Part shown: positions 37,162 through 46,530 of the stretch, piece by piece | Layout of the letters: every line of letters begins with the position of its first letter | Numbering within the stretch: the first letter of the stretch is position 1 | Origin: Desulfocurvibacter africanus subsp. africanus DSM 2603 | GTDB taxonomy: Bacteria > Desulfobacterota > Desulfovibrionia > Desulfovibrionales > Desulfovibrionaceae | Direction: 5' to 3' | Assembly (NCBI RefSeq): GCF_000422545.1 | Contig: NZ_AULZ01000024.1 | Span: 1-53,739 of the forward strand | DNA: 53,739 nucleotides | Position numbers and translations under genes: made by a program | The notes under the pieces: model-generated | The model's database searches: none | The model's input: only the letters and a program-made list of their open reading frames with translations | What the model was told of the DNA's origin: nothing

Positions 37162-37225
37162 TTATAAATTAATAACTAAATTTTCTATAATACGTATTGA
37201 CAATCAGGTTACCAACTAATTATCG
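37162..37225 (+). promoter_or_regulatory. Candidate promoters of the polysaccharide operon
   Basis: A perfect TATAAT (37186-37191) has TTATAA 18 bp upstream (37162-37167). A perfect TTGACA (37197-37202) is followed after 17 bp by TTATCG (37220-37225). Both lie 75-110 bp before the first gene of the operon. They are the only sigma-70-like matches seen there; which one is used is unknown. Confidence 0.45.
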
Positions 37226-37298
37226 AAGTACAGGCTAAAAATAATCCCATAAGGCATTTAGAAATACTCTATGTGCTTTTTTATGGAGAAATAACTTG

Positions 37299-38693
37299 AT
37301 GAAAAGGCCATACAGATCAACGTTTAGTGTAATCCATCAAGTGATTGAATTGCTCTTTGGCGTAATAATATTTTTTCTTGTATTACGTTTTCGCAGCTAT
37401 TCGCCAGATATGCTTCCAGTTTCATTCTGGGTTGCATTGGTCATGCTGTGCTTTGCAAGCCTATACTTAGTAGATGCATATAGAAACTGGCGTGGACAGC
37501 CATTCAGGCGCGAAGCGGGGACGGTGCTCGTAGGCTGTGGGCTCGCCGTGTTTGTTCTCATCAGGTTCAACATGCCCTACAGCCTGAGCGCCCAGACGCC
37601 GAGCCTGACTCATTCGGCGTACTCGCTGGCCTTGACCTGGTGGTCGCTCTGGTCGCTGGCACTCATCGTGTCGCGCTTGGGCATTCGGCACATTCTTTCA
37701 CGACTCCCGCACCAAATTCGGAATTTCCGCTCCGCAGTCATTCTCGGAAGCAATAAAAACGGACTTCGCCTTTTTGAATGGATGGCCGCGAACGACTGGA
37801 TCAGGATCATTGTCTATGGAGCCACGAATCCGGAGTTTGCAGGCCTGGACCCGCGCATGAGCATCTTCGGTTCGCTGTCCGAGGCTCTTGCCTGGGCGAA
37901 TCAACAAGGCATCAACCACATCTATCTCGCACCACTGCCGGAGGAAGAGGAAGAACTGCTTAAACTCGGCCCGCGCCTCAGTGATATGACCGCTTCCGTC
38001 TACTTGCTGCCGCACATGCTCACGGAGCCGTTCATTCTTTCGGGCGAAAGCGTGGCGTTTGGGAATACCCGAGCCATAGCCCTGTGGGAATCGCCCCAGG
38101 GGTACATGCTCGCGGCCAAGAGGGTCATGGATGTGGTCTTGGCGATGGCCGCCCTGCTCGTTCTGGCTCCTGTCTTTGGGGTGGTCGCAGCCGCCATCAA
38201 ACTGAATTCCTCGGGGCCGGTCATCTACAAACAGATGCGCTACGGCTGGGATGGTAAACAAATAAGCGTATATAAGTTCAGGACCATGCTCGTATGCGAA
38301 GATTCGCAGCAGTTCTGTCAGGCGACTGAAAACGATTCCCGCGTGACCAGCGTCGGGCGCTTTCTCAGGCGCACAAGCCTGGATGAGATTCCACAATTTT
38401 ATAACGTGCTTCAGGGCTCTATGTCGCTTGTTGGACCAAGGCCGCATCCTGTCATGCTGAATGAGCAATGGCGGAAGAAGGTAAGAGGATACATGCTTCG
38501 ACACAAGGTAAAGCCTGGCATAACAGGCCTTGCGCAGGTTAATGGATTCAGAGGCGAGACAGACACCCATGAGAAGATGGAGAAAAGAATACAGTATGAC
38601 CTGATGTACATACGAGATTGGTCGCTTACACTCGATATTAAAATTCTTTACAGAACTGTATGGTGTGTATTTGTGCCCAAGAATGCCTACTGA
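37299..38693 (+). CDS. Undecaprenyl-phosphate sugar-phosphate transferase (initiating)
   Basis: Encodes 464 aa; ATG 37299 has GGAG ten bases upstream (TTG 37296 also possible). N-terminal membrane helices (about 12-130) precede a CoA-binding-like middle region. The C-terminal bacterial sugar transferase domain (about 265-464) has VMDVVLAMAALLVLAPVFGV, YKFRTM, VGRFLRRTSLDEIPQFYNVL, SLVGPRPHPV and KPGITGLAQVNGFRGETDT. It transfers a hexose-1-phosphate to undecaprenyl phosphate at the inner membrane, starting repeat-unit assembly (WcaJ/WbaP type). The first 60 codons are AT-rich, then composition returns to normal. It is the first gene of the locus. Confidence 0.93.
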   Translation: MKRPYRSTFSVIHQVIELLFGVIIFFLVLRFRSYSPDMLPVSFWVALVMLCFASLYLVDAYRNWRGQPFRREAGTVLVGCGLAVFVLIRFNMPYSLSAQTPSLTHSAYSLALTWWSLWSLALIVSRLGIRHILSRLPHQIRNFRSAVILGSNKNGLRLFEWMAANDWIRIIVYGATNPEFAGLDPRMSIFGSLSEALAWANQQGINHIYLAPLPEEEEELLKLGPRLSDMTASVYLLPHMLTEPFILSGESVAFGNTRAIALWESPQGYMLAAKRVMDVVLAMAALLVLAPVFGVVAAAIKLNSSGPVIYKQMRYGWDGKQISVYKFRTMLVCEDSQQFCQATENDSRVTSVGRFLRRTSLDEIPQFYNVLQGSMSLVGPRPHPVMLNEQWRKKVRGYMLRHKVKPGITGLAQVNGFRGETDTHEKMEKRIQYDLMYIRDWSLTLDIKILYRTVWCVFVPKNAY

Positions 38694-38735
38694 AAGAATT
38701 CTGATTGTAAATACTTGTGGCGTGGAGGCTAGGTT

Positions 38736-39392
38736 ATGTTCAGCATAGATCAGAAGCAAAAATTCCGCATGTGGCGCCACGGTATCCGGGCTGGAGTCGT
38801 CATGGCGTTCATGTCCGTCCTTGTCATAGCCGGCTGCGGTCAGAAGCGTATCGAGGTGAAGGAGGACCTGCCGCAGTTGCCACCTGTCTCCACGCTTATC
38901 GCACCTGGAGACGAACTGTACATCGAGTTCTTCAACAATGCCGAATTGACGAACGAGCATGTCGTCCGCCCAGACGGCAAGATCATGCTGCAGCTGATCG
39001 GGGAAGTGCAAGCCTCGGGCAAGACTCCCGGCGACCTGACGAAAGAGATCGAGCAGCGGTACGAGGGATTGCTCCGCCAGCCTAAGGTCGCCATCAGCAT
39101 TCTTAATCAGCCCGAGCAGGTCGTCTACGTGGCGGGCGAGGTCGTAGCCCCAGGAGAGATCCCGTTGCGCGAGCGCATCTCTATCATCCAGGCCATCATG
39201 CAGGCAGGCGGCTTCGACACCAGACGCGCCGATATGTCTCGGGTCATGCTCATCCGCTATTCGTCCGGGAAGCGCCATATGCAGACATATGACATGAAGG
39301 CCCTGCTTGATGGCAAGGATGTGCTCGGGGGCACGACCTTCCTGGAGCCCGGAGATATCGTCTATGTGCCTAAACGCATGAGCGCTGAATAG
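38736..39392 (+). CDS. Wza-like polysaccharide export lipoprotein
   Basis: Encodes 218 aa; GGAGG precedes ATG 38736. The signal peptide ends in VLVIAGC, a lipobox, so it is a probable outer-membrane lipoprotein. The Poly_export domain follows (LIAPGDELYIEFFNNAELTN), then SLBB-like repeats (VYVAGEVVAPGEIPLRERIS, GGTTFLEPGDIVYVPKRM). At 218 residues it is shorter than Wza and lacks a long C-terminal helix, like many short exporters in Wzx/Wzy loci. It works with the Wzc-like protein encoded next to pass polymer across the periplasm. Confidence 0.9.
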   Translation: MFSIDQKQKFRMWRHGIRAGVVMAFMSVLVIAGCGQKRIEVKEDLPQLPPVSTLIAPGDELYIEFFNNAELTNEHVVRPDGKIMLQLIGEVQASGKTPGDLTKEIEQRYEGLLRQPKVAISILNQPEQVVYVAGEVVAPGEIPLRERISIIQAIMQAGGFDTRRADMSRVMLIRYSSGKRHMQTYDMKALLDGKDVLGGTTFLEPGDIVYVPKRMSAE

Positions 39393-39416
39393 CGCTTCCA
39401 CACGGGAGAGGCAGCC

Positions 39417-41675
39417 ATGGCCAATGACGCTTTTCGACGGAAGTACACCATGCGCGATGTCGCCGGCGCATTGTTTCGACGCAAGGGGCTTATCTTCGGG
39501 GTGGCCGCGTTTTGCACCCTGGCTGTCGCCGGGGTGACCTTCCTCGTGCCGCCTGTCTACAAATCAAGCGCCACAATGCTTTTGCGACTCGGTCGTGAGA
39601 GCGTGGCCATGGACCCGTCCATGAGCGCGGAGATCAACCCGGTCCTCTCGCTCGGCCAAGCGCGCGATGCTGAAATGAAGACGGAAATGGAAATCCTAAG
39701 GAGCGAGGACCTCGCCGCGATCGTAGTGCGCGAGCTTGGACCCGAGCGAGTCCTGCGCGAATTCGGACCCGACCAGGTCCTGCACAAACCGCCCCCGGCA
39801 AGCATGAGCAAAAGCGAGGTGCTGGGGCTGGCCGTCAGGGAGTTTCTCAAGCGCCTGGAAGTGGGAGCGCCTGTGCAGGGAAACACGCTTCTTGTTACCT
39901 ACGAGGCCGAGGACCCAAATTTTGCGAGGTATGCGTTGAGCATCTTCCTTGACCGCTACCGCGATTATCACGCTGAAGTGTATCGTAGCGGCGGTTCCTC
40001 GGTTTTTTTCGAACAGCAGACCCATGCCTTACGGGACGAGGTTAACGCGTTGGAGCAGCAGCTCTCGGAGTACAAGCGCGAGACGAACACGGCGGACCTG
40101 GAAGGCGAGCGCGCCCTGCTCATGGAGCGTCTTAAGGAGGCGCGGGCCAAGTTGGACGAGGTTGGAAACAGCCTGGATTCCAGCATATCGAAGGTCGATT
40201 TTCTCGGCAGAACCCTGGCTGAGCTGCCACAGGAGGTGGTCACCGGCCGCGTCGAGGGCGTTGCGAATTCCGCTTCGGAAGCCATGCGCGCGAAGCTGTT
40301 CGAGCTGCGGGTCAGATATCAGGAGATGAGGAGCAAGTATTACGACGACAGCTTGCCCATGGTTTCGCTCAAGCGGGAGATCGAGGAGGCGGAGCGGATG
40401 GTCGCTCAGGAAAAGCCTTACCATGCCCAGAAGAGCTTCGGCCTTAACGCGGTGCGCGAGGAGATTCGCGGCCAGCTTCTTGCCGAGCAGGCCCAGGAGA
40501 AGGCCTTGGGCGTGCAGAAGGCCGGGCTGGCCACCCAAATAGACGCCATGGAATGGCAGCTGCGGCGCATCATCGAAGCCGAGCGCAGCCTCAGGAGCAT
40601 GGAGCGCGAGCGAAATATCAAGGAGGAGAATTACCGCAAGTACGCGCAATTGGCGGAGCAGGCGCGCATCGACAGCGCTTTGGTGGATAAGCGCATCTCC
40701 AACCTGAGCGTGATCCAGGCCCCAAGCCTGCCTATGAAGCCGTATAAGCCGAAGAAAGCCCTCAACCTGGCTATGGGCCTTTTTGTGGGGCTCTTCGGGG
40801 GTCTGACTCTGGTCATGCTCATGGAGATTATGGACCAACGTCTCAGCCGCCCGGAAGAGCTTGCCGCACTGGGAGTGACTGCCCTCGCCGCGCTGCCCAA
40901 GTTTCGCTACGTATCGGACAGGATCTCCATCGAGTCGCATCCGACCGGCAAGAGCATGCTTCCGGATTCTCCACGCGGTGCTCCGCCCATGGTAGCGGGC
41001 AAGCGCCTTCCCGCGACCGTTGCACAGATGCCTCTCTTGCGGAGTTTCAGAGTGCTCACCGACCGCGTCCTGGTCAAAAGCCTGAAGGAGGGCGACCATA
41101 AATCGCTTCTCTTCACCAGCAGCAATGCTGGCGAGGGAGTGACCTTCATCGCGACGCGCATCGCCAACTTGCTCGCCAGCGGCTGCCGTGAGCGCGTCCT
41201 GCTCATCGACGGCGACGTCCACTCGCCGAGCCTTCATTCGTTCTTCGGATTTAGCCTTGATACTCCAGGCTTCATTGACCTCGTCTCGGGCAAGGCTGAA
41301 ATCGCGGATGTCGTGCGGCGGTCGCTCATCCCAGGTTTGGATATCATCCATGCGGGGCAGAGCGGCAACGGCCACATGCACATGCCAAGCTTCCAGATGC
41401 TTCAGGCGGGGGGCATGAGCAAGCTGCTAAAAGCCCTGGAGGGTAGATACGATCACATCCTCATCGACGGCGCCCCGATCCAGGAGAACTCCTCCGCCCT
41501 ATACCTATCCAAGATCGTGGACGGCGTTGTGCTCGTGGTCGAGGCTGAGAAGACCCGGCGCCAAGTTGTCCAGCATACGCTCGATCTGCTGAGCGGCGTA
41601 AACGCCAAGGTCCTCGGCGGGGTCCTGAACAAGCGCAACTTTCACCTGCCCCGCTGGCTTTACCAGAGACTCTAG
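39417..41675 (+). CDS. Wzc-like polysaccharide co-polymerase with degenerate kinase domain
   Basis: Encodes 752 aa. A Wzz domain with membrane helix 1 (about 28-48) is followed by long periplasmic coiled coils and membrane helix 2 (about 443-465) before the cytoplasmic ATPase-like domain. In that domain the P-loop reads SSNAGEGVTF (about residue 566), lacking the lysine of the usual GEGK(S/T). The Walker A-prime (VLLIDGDVHSPSLH) and Walker B (HILIDGAPI) are recognisable but altered. The C-terminus (NFHLPRWLYQRL) lacks a tyrosine cluster. It should still set chain length with Wzy and Wza, while tyrosine kinase activity is doubtful. Confidence 0.92.
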   Translation: MANDAFRRKYTMRDVAGALFRRKGLIFGVAAFCTLAVAGVTFLVPPVYKSSATMLLRLGRESVAMDPSMSAEINPVLSLGQARDAEMKTEMEILRSEDLAAIVVRELGPERVLREFGPDQVLHKPPPASMSKSEVLGLAVREFLKRLEVGAPVQGNTLLVTYEAEDPNFARYALSIFLDRYRDYHAEVYRSGGSSVFFEQQTHALRDEVNALEQQLSEYKRETNTADLEGERALLMERLKEARAKLDEVGNSLDSSISKVDFLGRTLAELPQEVVTGRVEGVANSASEAMRAKLFELRVRYQEMRSKYYDDSLPMVSLKREIEEAERMVAQEKPYHAQKSFGLNAVREEIRGQLLAEQAQEKALGVQKAGLATQIDAMEWQLRRIIEAERSLRSMERERNIKEENYRKYAQLAEQARIDSALVDKRISNLSVIQAPSLPMKPYKPKKALNLAMGLFVGLFGGLTLVMLMEIMDQRLSRPEELAALGVTALAALPKFRYVSDRISIESHPTGKSMLPDSPRGAPPMVAGKRLPATVAQMPLLRSFRVLTDRVLVKSLKEGDHKSLLFTSSNAGEGVTFIATRIANLLASGCRERVLLIDGDVHSPSLHSFFGFSLDTPGFIDLVSGKAEIADVVRRSLIPGLDIIHAGQSGNGHMHMPSFQMLQAGGMSKLLKALEGRYDHILIDGAPIQENSSALYLSKIVDGVVLVVEAEKTRRQVVQHTLDLLSGVNAKVLGGVLNKRNFHLPRWLYQRL

Positions 41676-41694
41676 GTGTCATGCGGAGGCCGCG

Positions 41695-41844
41695 GTGAAT
41701 TCAAGGCATATCGTCGTCGGTAAGGATTTCGTCACTTGGCAGGCAGGTGCTTGGACGCTCCGCGGGGCGCACTTGCGGAAGCAGGCTGGAGAGACTTGCG
41801 TCGGCATTCGTCATGTCTGGGGCGAGGTCATGAATAGCAACTAA
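41695..41844 (+). CDS. Small uncharacterised ORF within the polysaccharide operon
   Basis: Encodes 49 aa from GTG 41695 to TAA 41842-41844, with GGAGG five bases upstream. It fills the otherwise unexplained 187-bp gap between the Wzc-like gene and the epimerase gene. The protein starts MNSRHIVVGKDFVTWQAGAW and contains a single Cys and two His. It has no membrane helix or signal peptide, and I recognise no family. The start context and exact fit in the gap support it; nothing shows function. Confidence 0.5.
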   Translation: MNSRHIVVGKDFVTWQAGAWTLRGAHLRKQAGETCVGIRHVWGEVMNSN

Positions 41845-41862
41845 CACCCATAAGGAGCTTAG

Positions 41863-42932
<1,070 letters not shown>

Positions 42933-42939
<7 letters not shown>

Positions 42940-42977
42940 CCGTGCGTTCCGTTGGCCGCCAGAGGATGAGCGGATGA
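42933..42977 (+). CDS. 14-codon coupling ORF between epimerase and flippase
   Basis: AGGAGG stands seven bases before ATG 42933, which lies inside the last codons of the epimerase gene. The frame reads [14 protein letters not shown] and stops at TGA 42975-42977, overlapping the flippase ATG 42974 as ATGA. Its strong ribosome-binding site and exact abutment suggest translational coupling rather than a functional peptide. It may also be chance. Confidence 0.35.
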
Positions 42978-44248
42978 TCATGATGCGAGTGCTGCGTTCG
43001 GGCAGCTTCCTGACCCTCGTCGATCAAGGCATCTTCAGCGTGGCCAACTTCGCCACCAGCGTGTTCGTGGGCCGGTACTGCATGCAGGAGGAGATGGGAG
43101 AGTACACCCTTGGCTTCACGCTCATTAACATCCTCCTCAGCCTCCAACTGTCACTAATCGTCACACCCTACTCCATCTACTATCCAAGACGAGCGGGGGC
43201 GGACAGGTACGAGTATACAGGGAGCATCTTCATTCACTCCCTGCTCCTGGCGCTGTGCATATCCGCGATCTTGCTGCTTGCCTCGCTCCTCTTGGGGCCG
43301 TGGCTCGATCAGGGTGTAAAATCGATACTGTTCACGCTCTCCTATGTCATCCTGTTCATCATGTTGCGGGACCTGATCCGCAGGGCGTGTTTCGCGCGAC
43401 TGGAGATCGGGCATGTCCTCTTCCTGGACGGCATCATAGCCGTATTCCAGATCGCAGGCCTCTACTTGTTGCTGCGCAATGGCCTGCTCTCGGCGGAAAC
43501 CGCCCTAATTGTCATGGGGCTTACGGGCGTGGTGGCGGCCGCGATCTGGCTCCTGGGCAAGCGGGGGGAGGTCCGCTTCAGCCTGCGCAAGGCCCTTGGA
43601 GAAGTGCGCATCAGCATTGCCCTGGGAAAATGGGTCTTCCTAAGCGGCCTGCTCTGGCTCCTGAGCATCTCGCTCTACCCATGGCTGCTCGCTTTCTTTC
43701 ATAACACGGCCGCCGCCGGCGTGTGGGGTGCGGCCATGGGCATCGTTGGCTTCGCCAATCCCGTGATACTTGGCGTGCAGAACTACCTGGGTCCAAAGAT
43801 GGCCCACCACTACGCTGCGGACGGCATCGGCCGCTTCGAGTCGTTCATCCAGGGCTCCGTGCGGGCCTTCTTCCTCCTGGTCCTGCCCATGGCGCTCGGG
43901 TTGTGGTTTTTCGGAGAGAACCTCCTGTCCCTGATCTATGGCCAGAGCTATTCCAACTCCGGGCCAGTCGTGCAGATCATGGGCCTGGACATGATAGTTA
44001 CGGGCACGGCCTTTTGCTACGGCCGGGCCCTGTTCGTTATGGAGAAGGCCAAGGCCGACTTCCTCGCCAATGTCGCATCGTTTGCTTTCTTCCTTACGAT
44101 AGGCATCCTTCTCGTCAAAATGTATGGGGCCGTCGGTGTCGCCCTGGGCATGATGCTGGGGAACGCCATCGCCTCGTCCATCAAGTACGTTATCTTCCGC
44201 TCGCAGTTACGTATTCACAAGGCAGCCGTGGCCCATGCATACGAGTAG
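42974..44248 (+). CDS. Wzx-like lipopolysaccharide/polysaccharide flippase
   Basis: Encodes 424 aa with about 12 membrane helices across the length (for example LLLALCISAILLLASLLLGP, VFLSGLLWLLSISLYPWLLA, FFLLVLPMALGLWFFGENLL). It fits the MOP superfamily flippases that move undecaprenyl-linked repeat units to the periplasmic face. It starts at ATG 42974; several Met codons follow and the ribosome-binding site is modest. It overlaps the polymerase gene by 14 bp. The assignment rests on topology, the conserved ending pattern and operon position between sugar-modifying and polymerase genes. Confidence 0.85.
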   Translation: MIMMRVLRSGSFLTLVDQGIFSVANFATSVFVGRYCMQEEMGEYTLGFTLINILLSLQLSLIVTPYSIYYPRRAGADRYEYTGSIFIHSLLLALCISAILLLASLLLGPWLDQGVKSILFTLSYVILFIMLRDLIRRACFARLEIGHVLFLDGIIAVFQIAGLYLLLRNGLLSAETALIVMGLTGVVAAAIWLLGKRGEVRFSLRKALGEVRISIALGKWVFLSGLLWLLSISLYPWLLAFFHNTAAAGVWGAAMGIVGFANPVILGVQNYLGPKMAHHYAADGIGRFESFIQGSVRAFFLLVLPMALGLWFFGENLLSLIYGQSYSNSGPVVQIMGLDMIVTGTAFCYGRALFVMEKAKADFLANVASFAFFLTIGILLVKMYGAVGVALGMMLGNAIASSIKYVIFRSQLRIHKAAVAHAYE

Positions 44249-45557
44249 GGAATACAAGCCGGGAGTCGCTGTCAGCGAGCCCATAACGATGCTCCTGTAT
44301 GTAGCCATGATATGCCTGCTGCTCTTCTTTTCCGAACATGATCCGGCGATCTCGCTGAAAACCGACTACAGCGGGACCGTCATCGATTTCGTTCAGATCC
44401 GGGCCGAGGGGAAACTGATCCGCAAGGTTGCCTATCCGCTCATGGGATTCGCTGGTTTGGCGCTGCTGCTACGCTCCGGAACAGCAGCGCAGAGGCCCAT
44501 GCGGGCGCAGGCCCTGGTTATTGCGCTGTTTTTCGCAACGTCAGTCTTCAGTGTCCTGTGGGCAGGCAATGCACTCATCGTCCTGCGCAGGGTCGTGGTC
44601 CTCTTCTGCCTTCTCGTGGCGGCGTGGGGTTTTGCCTCCAGGTTCAGCCTTGGCAATCTGCTCTTCGGCGCCTTTTGCCTGGCGCTTGCGTACCTTACCA
44701 TCGGCGTCGCTGTCGAAGTCGCCCACGGAACATTTCTCTCCGGTGCGATGGGCTATCGGTTCGCCGGGACGCTGCACCCGAACATCCAGGCCCAGAGCTG
44801 CGGAATCCTGGCCATCAGCGGGCTCGCGCTCTTGGCGCGCTCGCAGGGGGGCAAGCGGCTCCTCTTCGGCTTTCTGTCGGTCACAGGGCTGCTGTTCCTG
44901 TATCTGACTCATTCGCGCACGAGCTTCGCGGCCTGCGCTCTGACCTTGGCCCTGCTTGTCCTGTTGCTTGCGGTGCCTCGCGTGCGATTCACACTGATGA
45001 GCGGGGCGCTCGCCCTCCTTGGCCTTGTTGGGTTGCTGGTGGGCGAGAGGCTCTCGTTGCTGCTGCAGTCGGTACTGTTGATGGATCGATCGCTTGAGAA
45101 CATGGCCACACTGACCGGGCGGGTGCCTCTGTGGGAGCACTGCTTGGCGTACGTCGCACAAAGGCCATTCCTGGGTTATGGATACAACAATTTCTGGAGT
45201 CCCGAGCACGTGGAGCAGATATCGGCCGTCCAAGGTTGGGTCGTTGGCGCCGCGCATTCGACCTACCTGGAACTCCTGCTCGACCTGGGACTGGTGGGGC
45301 TGATCCTGTACGGCCTGATTGTTTTTTTCGCCGCAGGGCACAGCGTGCGAACATTCGCCGTCAGCCGGAACGCACTCTTCGTGGGGGCCTTCGGGCTGTT
45401 GACCTTCAGTCTCATCATCGGAACCCTGGAAACATTCGTCCTGTTCTATCCAAATCCAAACACTTTCTTCCTGCTCTGCCTGCTGCTGCATGTTGCGTTA
45501 TGGAATGACGACAAACCTGGAGTTGACGATGCGAATCACGATGTTCTCCACGGCTGA
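44235..45557 (+). CDS. Wzy-like O-antigen/exopolysaccharide polymerase
   Basis: Encodes 440 aa with about 12 membrane helices. The Wzy_C-type (O-antigen ligase/polymerase) block is recognisable: GRVPLWEHCLAYVAQRPFLG, then YGYNNFW, then AAHSTYLELLLDLGLVGLIL in the large periplasmic loop. It polymerises repeat units at the periplasmic face, with the Wzc-like protein setting length. It could instead be a ligase; polymerase is preferred because flippase, co-polymerase and exporter genes adjoin it. It overlaps both neighbours. Confidence 0.85.
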   Translation: MHTSREYKPGVAVSEPITMLLYVAMICLLLFFSEHDPAISLKTDYSGTVIDFVQIRAEGKLIRKVAYPLMGFAGLALLLRSGTAAQRPMRAQALVIALFFATSVFSVLWAGNALIVLRRVVVLFCLLVAAWGFASRFSLGNLLFGAFCLALAYLTIGVAVEVAHGTFLSGAMGYRFAGTLHPNIQAQSCGILAISGLALLARSQGGKRLLFGFLSVTGLLFLYLTHSRTSFAACALTLALLVLLLAVPRVRFTLMSGALALLGLVGLLVGERLSLLLQSVLLMDRSLENMATLTGRVPLWEHCLAYVAQRPFLGYGYNNFWSPEHVEQISAVQGWVVGAAHSTYLELLLDLGLVGLILYGLIVFFAAGHSVRTFAVSRNALFVGAFGLLTFSLIIGTLETFVLFYPNPNTFFLLCLLLHVALWNDDKPGVDDANHDVLHG

Positions 45558-46530
45558 TCCCCAGTATGGAGGCTCTCGTTATGAGCAGATGGTTTCAGAT
45601 GTACTGAGCGAACGCCACAGCGTCTCGGTTTACGATGTAAGGCCGCGCTTCATGCGGTTCGCCCAAAGGCCGCAGGTCATGCTCAGGACCGTCTGGCGAG
45701 AGCTTGGCTGCCGGACGGACGTCTTTGTCCGCAACGAGCTGTCGACCATCAGCATGGCTGACTGGTGGCGAACCCGCTTGAATGTTTCCATCATGCACCA
45801 CTTCGACCCGAGGATCGGACCGAGCAGGCTGCTGAGCAACATGTTTGAGAAGGCCCTGATGATGAACCTGAGAAAGTGCGACCGGGTAATCGCGGTTTCC
45901 GAGTTCTGGCGGGACCATCTGCGTAATCAGGGCGTGGAGAATTGCACGGTTATCCACAATGCCTTTAACGTTCAGGATTACGACATAACTGAGGAAGAGA
46001 AGTTCCGCTTCATGGACAAGCATGGTTTGCGGGGCAAGCCGATCATCTATATCGGCAACTGCCAGCGCCTTAAGGGCGTGGTCATCGCATACGAGGCCCT
46101 GTCCTCCATGGATGCCCATTTCGTGACCAGCGGCCTCAAGGACGTCGAGTTGCCCTGCCTCCACCTGACGCTGGACCATCGGGAGTACAAGACTCTGCTG
46201 GCGGTCTCCAGCGTCTGCGTGCTCATGTCGATCATCCTTGAGGGATGGAACAGGACGGCCCATGAGGCCATGCTGTGCAAAACGCCAGTCGTTGGCTCTG
46301 GGGCTGGAGGCATGCGCGAGTTGTTGGCCGGCGGAGGACAGCTCGTCTGCTCCAGACCCGAGGACCTGCCAAGTGCGGTCGAGTACGCCATGCGCAACCG
46401 GGACCGTCTTGGAGATGCCGGATACGCGTTCGCCGCGCGGTTCACTACGCAGCGCTTCCGGGACGCCTGGGAGGGCCTCATGCATGAGCTTGAGACTTAC
46501 GGAAAGCCAGTGGAGGAGCCCGAGCCATGA
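45529..46530 (+). CDS. Glycosyltransferase family 4
   Basis: Encodes 333 aa. ATG 45529 (TGGAG six bases upstream) overlaps the polymerase gene by 29 bp and gives the usual start MRITMFSTADPQYGGSR. Further blocks are CDRVIAVSEFWRDHLRNQGV, VIHNAFNVQDY, IIYIGNCQRLKGVVIAYEAL and ILEGWNRTAHEAMLCKTPVV, where the Glu of the E-x7-E nucleotide-sugar motif lies, then GSGAGGMRELL. It is a retaining GT-B enzyme that adds one sugar to the lipid-linked repeat unit. Donor and linkage are unknown. Confidence 0.9.
   Translation: MRITMFSTADPQYGGSRYEQMVSDVLSERHSVSVYDVRPRFMRFAQRPQVMLRTVWRELGCRTDVFVRNELSTISMADWWRTRLNVSIMHHFDPRIGPSRLLSNMFEKALMMNLRKCDRVIAVSEFWRDHLRNQGVENCTVIHNAFNVQDYDITEEEKFRFMDKHGLRGKPIIYIGNCQRLKGVVIAYEALSSMDAHFVTSGLKDVELPCLHLTLDHREYKTLLAVSSVCVLMSIILEGWNRTAHEAMLCKTPVVGSGAGGMRELLAGGGQLVCSRPEDLPSAVEYAMRNRDRLGDAGYAFAARFTTQRFRDAWEGLMHELETYGKPVEEPEP

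Larger units (their letters stand above)
36726..37298. other. AT-rich leader of the polysaccharide locus
   Basis: About 570 bp, strikingly AT-rich from 36830 on compared with the GC-rich surroundings. It contains the promoter candidates and the possible small ORF listed separately. No larger gene is visible. Such AT-rich leaders are common in horizontally acquired or silenced surface-polysaccharide loci (inference). Confidence 0.55.

Noticed and set aside
40029-41381. Minus-strand frame opposite the Wzc-like gene
   Set aside because: No start context or domain; the plus strand has a clear co-polymerase architecture.
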